Below are positions 1 through 8,238 of a stretch of DNA of 64,000 bases, piece after piece. The position numbers and the translations under genes are program-made. Source of the DNA: Sphingopyxis sp. CCNWLW2 (GTDB lineage: Bacteria > Pseudomonadota > Alphaproteobacteria > Sphingomonadales > Sphingomonadaceae); contig NZ_JBAWKJ010000003.1 of NCBI RefSeq assembly GCF_037095755.1, positions 682,001 through 746,000 on the forward strand, given 5' to 3'. Position 1 is the first letter of the stretch. Each line of letters opens with the position of its first letter. Below the pieces are notes generated by a model. That model saw nothing but the letters and a program-made list of their open reading frames with translations. It had not been told where the DNA came from and did not search any database.

Positions 1-1
1 A

Positions 2-895
2 GCGACCATGCGCCTTCTGGAACGCAGCGCCGAAGTGACAGGGTGTGAGACGCTCGGCCTTCGCATGGCCGGGGAGCGCGCGCTCGCCAATCTCGGCGTC
101 GCCAGCCTGTTGATCGCGCACCAGCCGACGCTCCGCCTGGCGCTTCAGGCGATCACCGAATTTCGCAACCAGATCAACTCGACGCTCGTCCTGCATGTCG
201 AGCCTTTCGGTGAGGAGGTCGTGCTACGCGAAGATTTTGCGCTGAGCAGCCCCGAGCCGCATCGCCAGTCATCCGATCTCGCGCTGGGCGTTCTCGTGCG
301 CCTCTGCGCGAGCGTGCTGGGCGACAATTGGTCGCCGCTCTCGGTGTGCTTCTCGCGCGGCAAGCCGCGGGCGTCAGAAATGCAGGTCTATCGGCGGCTG
401 TTCCATTGCGATGTTACGTTCGATTGCGAGTTCAACGGCCTTGTCATCGCCGCAGCCGATCTGGACCGGCCCGCGGCGCGCGCCGATTCCGCGCTTGCCG
501 GTCATGCCCGCGAGCTGATCTCGTCGGTGATGAACCCCGCGATGCGCACGGCTGCACAGGAGGTTGAGCAGTTGATCATGCTCTTGCTGCCTTCGGGACG
601 CGCCACGGTCCAATATTGTGCCGAATCGATGGGAACAACTGTGCGCACGCTGCAACGAATGCTCGACGCCGACGGGACGAGCTTCAGCGATCTCCTCAAC
701 CGTGCGCGAATGCAACTTTCTGCGCAATATCTCGCCAATCCGCGCACGCGGATCACCGATGTTGCCGAGATGCTCGGCTATGGATCGATCGGCGCCTATA
801 CCCGCTGGCATGGCCAGATATTCGGCGTGTCGCCGCGCCAATGGCGCCTTTCGGCGATCCAGAGGCAGCCCACACCATCCGCTTCTGGTAACTAG
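2..895 (+). CDS. AraC-family transcriptional regulator, 5' end cut by the window edge
   Basis: The C-terminal third is an AraC DNA-binding domain with two helix-turn-helix motifs (TVRTLQRML, then ITDVAEMLGYGSIGAYTRWH). The N-terminal part matches the arabinose-binding-like sensory domain of the OruR/ArgR-type AraC group, including a typical LLERSAEVTGCETLGLRM segment. That segment normally lies some 40-60 residues into the protein, and the frame is open to base 2, so the true start is probably off the window and the ATG at 8 is internal. It runs towards the minus-strand uronate cluster and is convergent with the FAD oxidoreductase gene. It may regulate that cluster or a gene to the left; the sequence does not decide. 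Confidence 0.85.
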   Translation, partial: ATMRLLERSAEVTGCETLGLRMAGERALANLGVASLLIAHQPTLRLALQAITEFRNQINSTLVLHVEPFGEEVVLREDFALSSPEPHRQSSDLALGVLVRLCASVLGDNWSPLSVCFSRGKPRASEMQVYRRLFHCDVTFDCEFNGLVIAAADLDRPAARADSALAGHARELISSVMNPAMRTAAQEVEQLIMLLLPSGRATVQYCAESMGTTVRTLQRMLDADGTSFSDLLNRARMQLSAQYLANPRTRITDVAEMLGYGSIGAYTRWHGQIFGVSPRQWRLSAIQRQPTPSASGN

Positions 896-945
896 GCGCC
901 GGGATTCATTGCCGAGTGCAATGAGTCTAGCGTCCGGGGTTCCTG

Positions 946-2592
946 TCAGTGCGCAAGTTCGAGGATCTGCCCCTCCGACGTCAGTCTTGCGCGAAGCTTG
1001 TCATAGTCGACATCCTGCACGGCGATCCGGTCGTCGATCGCGATCGATGACGCTGCGGCCGCGGACTGGCCGAGGATCATAAACACCGGCTCCATTCGGA
1101 TCGAGCCATAGGCAATATGCGACGCCGACAGCGCGACTGGGACCAGCAGGTTCGTGGCTTCGCGCTTTTTCGGCACGATCGCGTCGTAGCTGATCGGATA
1201 GGCGCGGCCGGGGCTGATCTCGATATTGCCCTCGTTGCGGGCGAAGCCGCGCGCGTCGACGATCCGCTGCACATTATGCGAATCCATGTTGTACGAGCCC
1301 ATGCCGACGGGCCGCGGCGTCGGCTTGGCGCCGCGCAAATGCGGTTCGGTCATCACGAAGTCGGAGACCATGCGGCGCGCTTCGCGCACATACATTTCGC
1401 GCGGCCAGTGACCGGTGCTGGCAAACTCGTCCTTGCAGAGGCCCCATTTCGACATTTCCGCGCGGGTCTCGGCGGGCACGCCGGGGTCGTTCGCCATGAA
1501 CCACAGCAGCCCCTGCTGATAGGTCGTGTGCTCGCGCGCGATCGCGGCGCGATCGGCATCGCTGCCCTCGGGATAACCATAGTTCATCCCGATATTATCG
1601 AACGAGAAGGCGCCGAAATTATTCGTGTCGGTCTTGCCGTTGGGGATGCGGTCGAACTTGCGGAAATAGTCGCGGTGGCCGGCGTCCATATAGCGCTGGA
1701 GCAATATATACTGGCTCGCGTCATAACCTGCGGGCTTGGGGAAGGGCACGCGGTTCGCCGGCACGTCGGTCAGGCACATGCGATAGGTATAGGCCTGGAT
1801 CTTGCGGTCGGCGGTGCCGTCGCGTGCCGGGCGTTCGGCGCTGATCCGCGGCACCAGCCCGCTCGAGGGATCGCCGGGCAAGCGATACGGGTCGATTTCG
1901 AGCGTGAACTGGTGGTTGGTGGTGTTCGCGAGCTGGACGCCGTTGAGCGTCTCGCCATAGGTCGCGTTGCTCTCACGCCCGACGGTAAAGCTGATGCCCG
2001 CGCCGGCCATCAGGTCGCCTTCATAGGTCGCGTCGATGAAGATTTTTCCCTCGAAACGCTGCCCGGTTTTAGAGCGGAACGCGGTGATGCGATTGCCGTC
2101 CATCTCGACGCCGCGCTTCGACCGGTCGAGCGGCTGATTGCGCACGATGGTGACGCCCGCCTGTTTTGCCCAATCCTCGAAGATGCGCTCGGCGACCTTC
2201 GGCTCGAACTGCCACATCGCATCGCCATCGACGAAATTCTCGGCCCGGGCGGGGCGCGGGGCGTGGACCCAGGCCGACGGGTCGTCATAATATCGCTTCA
2301 CCTTGCGGTAGAATTCGAGCGACAGCCCGCCGATCGCGCGGTGATTGCCGGTGTCGGACCAGCCGAGGCCGTTGGTCGACATGCCGCCGAGATAGTCTTC
2401 GCGGCACACCAGCAGCACCGACCGGCCGAGGCGTCGCGCCTCGATCGCGGCGACAACCCCGCCCGAGGTGCAGCCATAAATGACGATGTCGGCGCGCGGA
2501 TGCGGCTGGGCGGCCGCGGGAGAGGGAAGGGCCGCCATCGGCAGAAGCCAGGCGGACAGGGTGGCGAGGGCGCGGAAGCGCTTGCGGTTCAT
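946..2592 (-). CDS. Exported FAD-dependent oxidoreductase
   Basis: This 548-residue protein starts with a Sec signal peptide ending near ALPSPAAAQ. A Rossmann FAD motif follows at once (IVIYGCTSGGVVAAIEARRLG), continuing into CREDYLGGMSTNGLGWSD. This layout is typical of the PF12831 FAD oxidoreductase family, which recurs in polysaccharide-use loci with unknown substrates. The ATG at 2592 has AGAGGATCACC in front of it. The gene lies 14 bases downstream of the TonB receptor gene on the same strand, so the two are probably co-transcribed. A periplasmic oxidation of a sugar or sugar-linked compound is an inference from context; no substrate can be named. Confidence 0.82.
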   Translation of the reverse strand: MNRKRFRALATLSAWLLPMAALPSPAAAQPHPRADIVIYGCTSGGVVAAIEARRLGRSVLLVCREDYLGGMSTNGLGWSDTGNHRAIGGLSLEFYRKVKRYYDDPSAWVHAPRPARAENFVDGDAMWQFEPKVAERIFEDWAKQAGVTIVRNQPLDRSKRGVEMDGNRITAFRSKTGQRFEGKIFIDATYEGDLMAGAGISFTVGRESNATYGETLNGVQLANTTNHQFTLEIDPYRLPGDPSSGLVPRISAERPARDGTADRKIQAYTYRMCLTDVPANRVPFPKPAGYDASQYILLQRYMDAGHRDYFRKFDRIPNGKTDTNNFGAFSFDNIGMNYGYPEGSDADRAAIAREHTTYQQGLLWFMANDPGVPAETRAEMSKWGLCKDEFASTGHWPREMYVREARRMVSDFVMTEPHLRGAKPTPRPVGMGSYNMDSHNVQRIVDARGFARNEGNIEISPGRAYPISYDAIVPKKREATNLLVPVALSASHIAYGSIRMEPVFMILGQSAAAASSIAIDDRIAVQDVDYDKLRARLTSEGQILELAH

Positions 2593-2606
2593 GGTGATCC
2601 TCTTGG

Positions 2607-5528
2607 TCAGAAGCTGGCGGCTACGCCGAAGAAGATCCGGCGATCCTCCTGCGCGCTGAACGTCAGGCGATCGGGTTCGCCCAGATACTGGCGGTCGATC
2701 GCCTTGGTCAGATTGATGCCCTCGAAAGTCAGGCGCAGATTGGGCGTCAGGTTGATCTGCGCCGATGCGTCGAGCTGACCGCGCGCGGAGATATAGGTAT
2801 TACCGCCGCTGGCCGCGCCGCCGACCGAGTTCAGATATTTGCTGCGATAGGTATAGGCCGCGCGCACCGAGAAGATGTCGTCCTCATAATAGCCGATCAG
2901 CGTATAGCTGTCGCGCGATAGGCCAGGGAGCGGAAGTCGCTCGCCGGTGATCGAATCGACCAGCGGCGTGGAGCTGTCGACATAGGTGTAGTTCGCCTGG
3001 ATGCCGAGATTGTCGAACGGCGCCGGCAGGAAGCGGAAGGCTTGCTGATAGGCGAGCTCGAATCCCTTGATGTCGCCGTCCTCGCCATTTTGCGGCTGCG
3101 ATATGTCGAACAGCCCGAACCGCTCGGAAAAGCCGGGAATGAACTCGCGGGTCACGGTGTTGACGGTGAAGGAATCGACCTTCTTGTAAAAGACCGCGCC
3201 GGTAAGCGAACTCGAGGGCGCGAAATACCATTCGAGCGTGGCGTCATATTGCGTCGCCTCGAACGGCCGGAGATTGGGATTGCCGCGCGAGCCGGTCATG
3301 CTGACGGTGTTGGGCACGAAGCTGGCGCTGACCTGATTGAGGCCCGGCCGCGCAACGACCTCCGCCCCGGCCAGGCGCAGCGTCAGATCGTCGGTGAAGT
3401 CGATCGACAGATTCGCGCTGGGCAGCCAATAGTTGAAATCGGCCTTGGTCATGGTCGTGGCGGTCGGCGACAGAAATCCCTTTGTCGCGCGCGCCGTGCT
3501 GACATAGCGCACCCCGGCGTTGCCCGAATAATGCAGGCCGCCGATATCGCCCTCGAAATTGCCCTTCACATAAGCGCCGAGCGTATCCTGCTTGACGTCC
3601 TTGATCGAGGTCGGACCGACGGTGATCGTCGTGTCGTTGGGATCGGGCCTTGCAAGGCCCAGCCCATCGCGGGCCGCCCATTTGTCGAGCGTGCCGCCGA
3701 GGAGGTCGCGGGGAAAGGCGCCGTCGGCGCCGGGGAAGAAGGTGCCGTAATCCTTGCCGTAGCTGAGCCCGGGTAGCTCGTCGACGGTCAGGATGCCGTC
3801 GCCGTTCGTGTCGCCGGCCGCGAGCAGGCTGGCCGCGACGGGCAGGTTCTGCGGATCGGCGGCGAGCAGCTTTACGCGCTCGTAGCGCACCCCCGTCTCT
3901 ACCGAGGACAGGATGCCCCATTCGGTCTGATATTCCCAGTCCAGCCGCCCGTCATAGCCGCTGTTCTCGGTCACCGCGTCATAGTCGAAGATCGACAGCA
4001 GCCGATATTGCGACGGGTCGTTCGGGTTGAAATTGGCGTCGATCGACAGATCCGGCACCGGATTGCCGGCCCTGAAATCATAGCTCGCGTTCGCGGTGTT
4101 GCCCGCGCGCGGCACGACCACATAAGCGAACGACGCACCCGGCCCGCCGTCGCTGCCCTTGCCATGAGCATAGGACATGTCGAAGCTCACGCGCGCGCGG
4201 TCGCTCTCCCATTTGACCGATCCGCCGAGCAGGGTCGATTTGAGGTCGGTCGGCTCGTCATAGATCAGCGGCCGAAGGGTCACGCCGGTGAAGGTGCCGG
4301 CGACGACCGTGTTGCTGTCGTTCACGATCGCGTCGGTGTCGTTGTTGTTGAACAACACCTGGTAATTGACGCTGTTCCGCTGGCGTTTGAGGTGGTTGAA
4401 GGTCGCGTCGAGGATGATTTCGAGTGTGTCGGTGGGGCGCCACTGCGCGGTGCCGTTCACCGTCAGCCGCTGTTCGGCGCGATTGAAGATGCGCGCCATG
4501 AAGCGGTTCGGGCGGTACAGGCCCGGATCGTCCACGCCGTCGCCATTGCCGTCGATCGCGCCGGTCTGTGTCCAGCCGCCGGCATCGAACGAATGACCCT
4601 GCGTCTTCGTGTCCGAATAGGCGATGCTGGCGAGCAGGCCGAAACGCTCGCCGAAACTCTTCGAAACCATCGCCGAGCCGCGATATCCGACATGGTCGGC
4701 CTGATCGGCATAGGCGCCCTGGAGGCGTCCGGCGGCGACGAAGTCCTTGAGGTCGAGCGGGCGCTTGGTCTTGAGGTTCACCGTCGCGCCGAGCGCACCC
4801 TCGGGCATGTCGGCGGTGGGCGACTTGATGACGAGGATCGAGGAAATGATCTCGGGGCTCACCGATTCCAGCGCCGCGTTACCGCCATTGCCCGGCCCGA
4901 TATAGTTGCGGCCGTTGATCTCGAGCCGGTTTTGCGAAATCCCGCGCACGGTGAAGTTCGATCCGTCGCCCTCGCGCCGGCTGATCTGGACGCCCGTCAC
5001 GCGGCTCATCGCTTCGGCCACATTCTGGTCGGGCATCTTGCCGATGTCCTGCGCGGTGATGACGTCGACGATCGACTGTGCTTCGCGCTTGGCGTTGATC
5101 GACTCCTGAAGCGACGCGCGGATGCCGGTGACGACGATGTCCTCGCCGGCTTGCGTGTCGGCTGCAGGGCCGGAGGCTTGTTGTGCGGGAGTGTCCGCCA
5201 GGCTTGCCTGCGTGACCGCCGCGCGGCGCTTCAGCACGAACGCGTTGCCGACCTTGACCGGGACCAGGTCGGTGCCGGACAGAAGCAGCCGCAGCGCCGC
5301 GGCTACCTCCATCGATCCCTTGACGCGATTGACCCGCAAGCCTTCGGTAATGGCTCCGGGGGCGAGGATCTGGATGCCGGCCTGATGCGCGAACATCGGG
5401 ATGCCGGTCTGCGCGGCCTGCGCGGGAACGTCGAAACGGCGGACTTGTGCGGCCGCCTCGGCGGGCAAAGCCACGCCGCATATGATTGCGGCGGCGGTCC
5501 CCAGCAGATGAATACGCGCGTGCGTCAA
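2607..5528 (-). CDS. TonB-dependent receptor with N-terminal STN signalling domain
   Basis: An outer-membrane receptor of 973 residues. After a signal peptide comes an STN domain (roughly residues 29-103, containing VRRFDVPAQAAQTGI and VKGSMEVAAALRLLLSGTDL), then the plug (GEDIVVTGIRASLQESINAK onward) and a 22-strand-type barrel ending in Phe. The plug resembles the Xanthomonas/Caulobacter TIGR01782 receptors linked to carbohydrate uptake. An STN domain marks a transducer that signals to a FecR-like protein, and the genes for such an anti-sigma and sigma factor lie directly upstream. The start is TTG, with a strong Shine-Dalgarno 6 bases before it and no nearby ATG. Substrate is probably an oligo-uronide, inferred from kduI nearby. 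Confidence 0.88.
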   Translation of the reverse strand: MTHARIHLLGTAAAIICGVALPAEAAAQVRRFDVPAQAAQTGIPMFAHQAGIQILAPGAITEGLRVNRVKGSMEVAAALRLLLSGTDLVPVKVGNAFVLKRRAAVTQASLADTPAQQASGPAADTQAGEDIVVTGIRASLQESINAKREAQSIVDVITAQDIGKMPDQNVAEAMSRVTGVQISRREGDGSNFTVRGISQNRLEINGRNYIGPGNGGNAALESVSPEIISSILVIKSPTADMPEGALGATVNLKTKRPLDLKDFVAAGRLQGAYADQADHVGYRGSAMVSKSFGERFGLLASIAYSDTKTQGHSFDAGGWTQTGAIDGNGDGVDDPGLYRPNRFMARIFNRAEQRLTVNGTAQWRPTDTLEIILDATFNHLKRQRNSVNYQVLFNNNDTDAIVNDSNTVVAGTFTGVTLRPLIYDEPTDLKSTLLGGSVKWESDRARVSFDMSYAHGKGSDGGPGASFAYVVVPRAGNTANASYDFRAGNPVPDLSIDANFNPNDPSQYRLLSIFDYDAVTENSGYDGRLDWEYQTEWGILSSVETGVRYERVKLLAADPQNLPVAASLLAAGDTNGDGILTVDELPGLSYGKDYGTFFPGADGAFPRDLLGGTLDKWAARDGLGLARPDPNDTTITVGPTSIKDVKQDTLGAYVKGNFEGDIGGLHYSGNAGVRYVSTARATKGFLSPTATTMTKADFNYWLPSANLSIDFTDDLTLRLAGAEVVARPGLNQVSASFVPNTVSMTGSRGNPNLRPFEATQYDATLEWYFAPSSSLTGAVFYKKVDSFTVNTVTREFIPGFSERFGLFDISQPQNGEDGDIKGFELAYQQAFRFLPAPFDNLGIQANYTYVDSSTPLVDSITGERLPLPGLSRDSYTLIGYYEDDIFSVRAAYTYRSKYLNSVGGAASGGNTYISARGQLDASAQINLTPNLRLTFEGINLTKAIDRQYLGEPDRLTFSAQEDRRIFFGVAASF

Positions 5529-5534
5529 TTCGAT

Positions 5535-5541
5535 CCTCCCC
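5535..5541 (-). promoter_or_regulatory. Ribosome binding site that supports the TTG start of the STN receptor
   Basis: On the minus strand GGGGAGG lies 6 bases before TTG at 5528. No in-frame ATG or GTG gives a complete signal peptide, so this site decides the start. Confidence 0.7.
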
Positions 5542-5606
5542 TTTTCATCGGGCGCCCTATTGCCGGTGCGCTCTCGATACCAAGAGTCCGCGCCGGCGGG
5601 TTTCCG

Positions 5607-6572
5607 TCAGGGTAGCGGGTTCTTTTTTCGCGCCAGTCGGATCTCGCCGGGGGTGGTCGTGACGGCGACGTCGAGCGAGGCGGTCAACGTCGCAGCGAAA
5701 TCGGCGGGGCGGTCGATCTGGAAAAGCCCCACCAGCCGCGCGCTCGCCAGATCCGGGTCCGCGATCACCAGCTGTTGGCGATTATAGCGGTTGAACTGTT
5801 CGACGGCGCTGCCCAGCGTCTCGTTTTCCAGCGCGATCTCGCCGCTGCGCCACGCCAGCGATCGCTCGATCGCGGCGGGCTCGGTCGCGATTTCGGGTGC
5901 CGCCGCGCCGGGCCGGAAGGTGGCATATTGCCCCGCCTCCAGGATCGTCATCGTCCCGCCGCTGTCGGTCGCCCATGCGGCGACCCGGCCTTCGGTGACG
6001 GCGACGCGCACGCCGCTGTCCGTGCGGCGCACCGAGAAGGCGGTGCCGACCGCGCGCACCTGCGCGATGCCGGCATCGACGACGAAGGGGCGCTTGCGAT
6101 CCTTGGCGACCTGAAACCAGGCCTGTCCCTCCCGCAGCGCGATGCGGCGGCTGTCGTCCGCCATGGCGACGCGCAAGCTGCTGCTGGTGTCGATCGTGGC
6201 GACCGAGCCGTCGGCGAGCGGAAGCCGCCTGATCTCGCCGCGCGCGGTCGTCACGCGCTCGACCATCAGGTGCGGCCAGGCGACGATCCCGGCAATCCCC
6301 GCCGCCATCGCGCCGGCGGCGCCCGCGAGTAGCCACCGCCGCGTCGGGGCGGTCGTGGGGGGAAGGGGGCGCGCAACATCGATAGGCGCGCCCGCTGCCA
6401 CCGTGCCCTCTGCCACCGCACGGTCGATCGCACTCAACCCCGCCTGCGCGCGGAGCAGCGCACCGGCGTGGCGGCGATCCTGTGCCAGCCATGCATCGAG
6501 CTCGGCGCGTCCGGCCGCATCGAGCGGGTGACGCAGCGCCCAGGCGGCGGCCTCTTCAGCGTGATCGCGCAT
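5607..6572 (-). CDS. FecR-family anti-sigma factor / signal transducer
   Basis: A 321-residue inner-membrane protein. The N-terminal cytoplasmic part (DHAEEAAAWALRHPLDAAGR) is the DUF4880 sigma-binding region. One membrane segment lies at about residues 75-100 (WLLAGAAGAMAAGIAGIVAW). The periplasmic FecR domain follows (TARGEIRRLPLADGS, VRAVGTAFSVRR), and the last 75 residues resemble an STN-like partner domain. In this family the periplasmic part contacts the STN domain of a loaded receptor and releases the sigma factor. The ATG at 6572 is preferred over a TTG at 6578. Its start overlaps the end of the sigma gene, which implies translational coupling. Confidence 0.9.
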   Translation of the reverse strand: MRDHAEEAAAWALRHPLDAAGRAELDAWLAQDRRHAGALLRAQAGLSAIDRAVAEGTVAAGAPIDVARPLPPTTAPTRRWLLAGAAGAMAAGIAGIVAWPHLMVERVTTARGEIRRLPLADGSVATIDTSSSLRVAMADDSRRIALREGQAWFQVAKDRKRPFVVDAGIAQVRAVGTAFSVRRTDSGVRVAVTEGRVAAWATDSGGTMTILEAGQYATFRPGAAAPEIATEPAAIERSLAWRSGEIALENETLGSAVEQFNRYNRQQLVIADPDLASARLVGLFQIDRPADFAATLTASLDVAVTTTPGEIRLARKKNPLP

Positions 6573-7173
6573 GCGCAACGCCTCCGTCCGACAATCTTCC
6601 CTGCTCGGGTTCCGGTTCGGTGATCAGCTTCAGGATCGCGCGCAGGCTGCGGCTCGCGTCATTCTCGACCACCGCCTCGCTCACGCCCATCGCCGCCGCA
6701 ATTTCCTTTTGGGTCAGCCCTTCGACCCGGCGCATAAGGAAAATCCGCCGGGCGCGCTCGGGCAGGGTGGCGAGCGCCGCCTGTACGCGCTCGAGTTCTT
6801 GGCGTGCGGCCGCGAACCGTTCGGGCGAGAGCTGGTCGCTTTCCGATTCGGCATCGAAGGTTTCCGCCAGCGCTTCGATCCGGACGACGCGTGCGTGCTT
6901 GCGCTGCCGCAGCGCGAGGTTTCGGGCCATGGTGAACAGATAGGCGCGCGGCGTCGTGACGTGCGCGACGTCATCGAGCTGGGCCAGGCGGCAATAACAT
7001 TCCTGCACGATGTCCTCCACGTCGGCCGCGGCGACGAGCCGTCGCTGCAGCCATAGCCGCAGGTCGCGTTCGTGCGGCAGGATCTCGCGTCCCACCCACT
7101 CGGCTAGCGCCTCGCGTTCCGTCGTTCCACTCCTCTCACCCTCTAAGAGGCCCGGCCGCGATGTTTCCGTCAA
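6556..7173 (-). CDS. ECF RNA polymerase sigma factor, FecI type
   Basis: The protein (205 residues from the TTG at 7173) has region 2 (DVEDIVQECYCRLAQLDDV, PRAYLFTMARNLALRQRKH) and region 4 (LPERARRIFLMRRVEGLTQ, KEIAAAMGVSEAVVENDASR), as in FecI-like sigma factors. It precedes the FecR-type gene with a 17-base overlap and the STN receptor gene follows, giving the sigma-regulator-receptor trio of cell-surface signalling. The start is uncertain: TTG is the longest choice and has no clear ribosome binding site, while an in-frame GTG within AEWVGREIL would give a shorter protein. It likely directs the receptor operon and perhaps kduI and its neighbours. Confidence 0.88.
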   Translation of the reverse strand: MTETSRPGLLEGERSGTTEREALAEWVGREILPHERDLRLWLQRRLVAAADVEDIVQECYCRLAQLDDVAHVTTPRAYLFTMARNLALRQRKHARVVRIEALAETFDAESESDQLSPERFAAARQELERVQAALATLPERARRIFLMRRVEGLTQKEIAAAMGVSEAVVENDASRSLRAILKLITEPEPEQGRLSDGGVAHARSR

Positions 7174-7280
7174 CCGAGATGCTGAATCAGGTTGTTTAAT
7201 TCCGCTCGATCCGCCTCCGCCGCGACGCCTGAAGGCCGTCGCTCGCCGTTTCCGCCGATTGCCGGTTAAATATCAGCAGC

Positions 7281-8123
7281 TTAGGCGAGCTGACAGATGT
7301 CGAGGACGTTCATGTCGTCATAGTCCTGGTTCTCGCCCGCCATGACCCAGATGAACGCGTAGGCGCTGGTGCCTGCGCCCATGTGGATCGACCAGGGCGG
7401 CGAGATCACCGCCTCGCCGTCCGCCATGACGATATGACGCGTGGCGTCGCCCTGACCCATGAAGTGCATCACCCGGCCTTGCTCGGGATCGTCGAGATCG
7501 AAGTAGAAATAAATCTCGCTCCGGCGTTCGTGGACGTGCGGCGGCATCGTGTTCCACACGCTTCCGGGCTTGAGGATGGTGAGGCCCATCGCGAGCTGTG
7601 CGCTGTCGCATACGCCCGGGATGACGAGCTGGTGGATCGTCCGGTCGTTCGCCTCTGCCAGACTGCCGCGCTCAAGTATCTTGGCCGTGGCGAGCGGCAG
7701 TTTTCGTGTGTCGAAGGCGCGGTGGGCGGGGGATGAGGCGAGATAGAAACGCGCGCCGTCGCCGGAAAAGCTGACGTCTTTCGCGCCCATCGTGACGTAT
7801 AAGCTGTCCTTCGAGCCTAGCGCGAACGGCTCGCCATCGACGGTGACCGTCCCCGCGGCGCGGCCGACATTGACGATGCCGAGTTCGCGCCGCTCGAGGA
7901 ACGGGTGGCCGGCAGCGGAGGCGGGTTCCGATTGATCGGGCAGGCGGACGCTCCCGCTCTCGACCAGCACCCCGCCGATCACCAGCCGGTCGGCATGGGT
8001 GTAATTGAGCACGCATTGGTTCGGGCGAAACAGATTCTGGATGAGATAGCGATCGCGCAATTCGTCATTGGACACGCCCGCCATCATGTCGGGATGAGTG
8101 GCGTAATAGGTTCGATCGAACAT
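7281..8123 (-). CDS. kduI: 5-keto-4-deoxyuronate isomerase (4-deoxy-L-threo-5-hexosulose-uronate ketol-isomerase)
   Basis: At 280 residues it matches KduI in length and throughout its sequence, from the start ([31 protein letters not shown]) to the cupin metal site ([17 protein letters not shown]) with His-x-His and the following Glu, and the late His-containing strand [17 protein letters not shown]. KduI is a zinc enzyme that turns 5-keto-4-deoxyuronate, made from unsaturated uronic acids released by pectate or similar lyases, into 3-deoxy-D-glycero-2,5-hexodiulosonate. That product normally goes to KduD, whose gene is not in this window. It is the clearest marker of the substrate class of this locus. 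Confidence 0.96.
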   Translation of the reverse strand: MFDRTYYATHPDMMAGVSNDELRDRYLIQNLFRPNQCVLNYTHADRLVIGGVLVESGSVRLPDQSEPASAAGHPFLERRELGIVNVGRAAGTVTVDGEPFALGSKDSLYVTMGAKDVSFSGDGARFYLASSPAHRAFDTRKLPLATAKILERGSLAEANDRTIHQLVIPGVCDSAQLAMGLTILKPGSVWNTMPPHVHERRSEIYFYFDLDDPEQGRVMHFMGQGDATRHIVMADGEAVISPPWSIHMGAGTSAYAFIWVMAGENQDYDDMNVLDICQLA

Positions 8124-8238
8124 GGCTGCTCCGAAGAAGGACCGGGCCGGGCCAGTATGTTGGCGGCACCGCTCCGCGTCAAAAGGCCACGTGCAGTTGC
8201 CATCGAAGCGATGACGACTGCACGGGCAGGGGAGGTTC

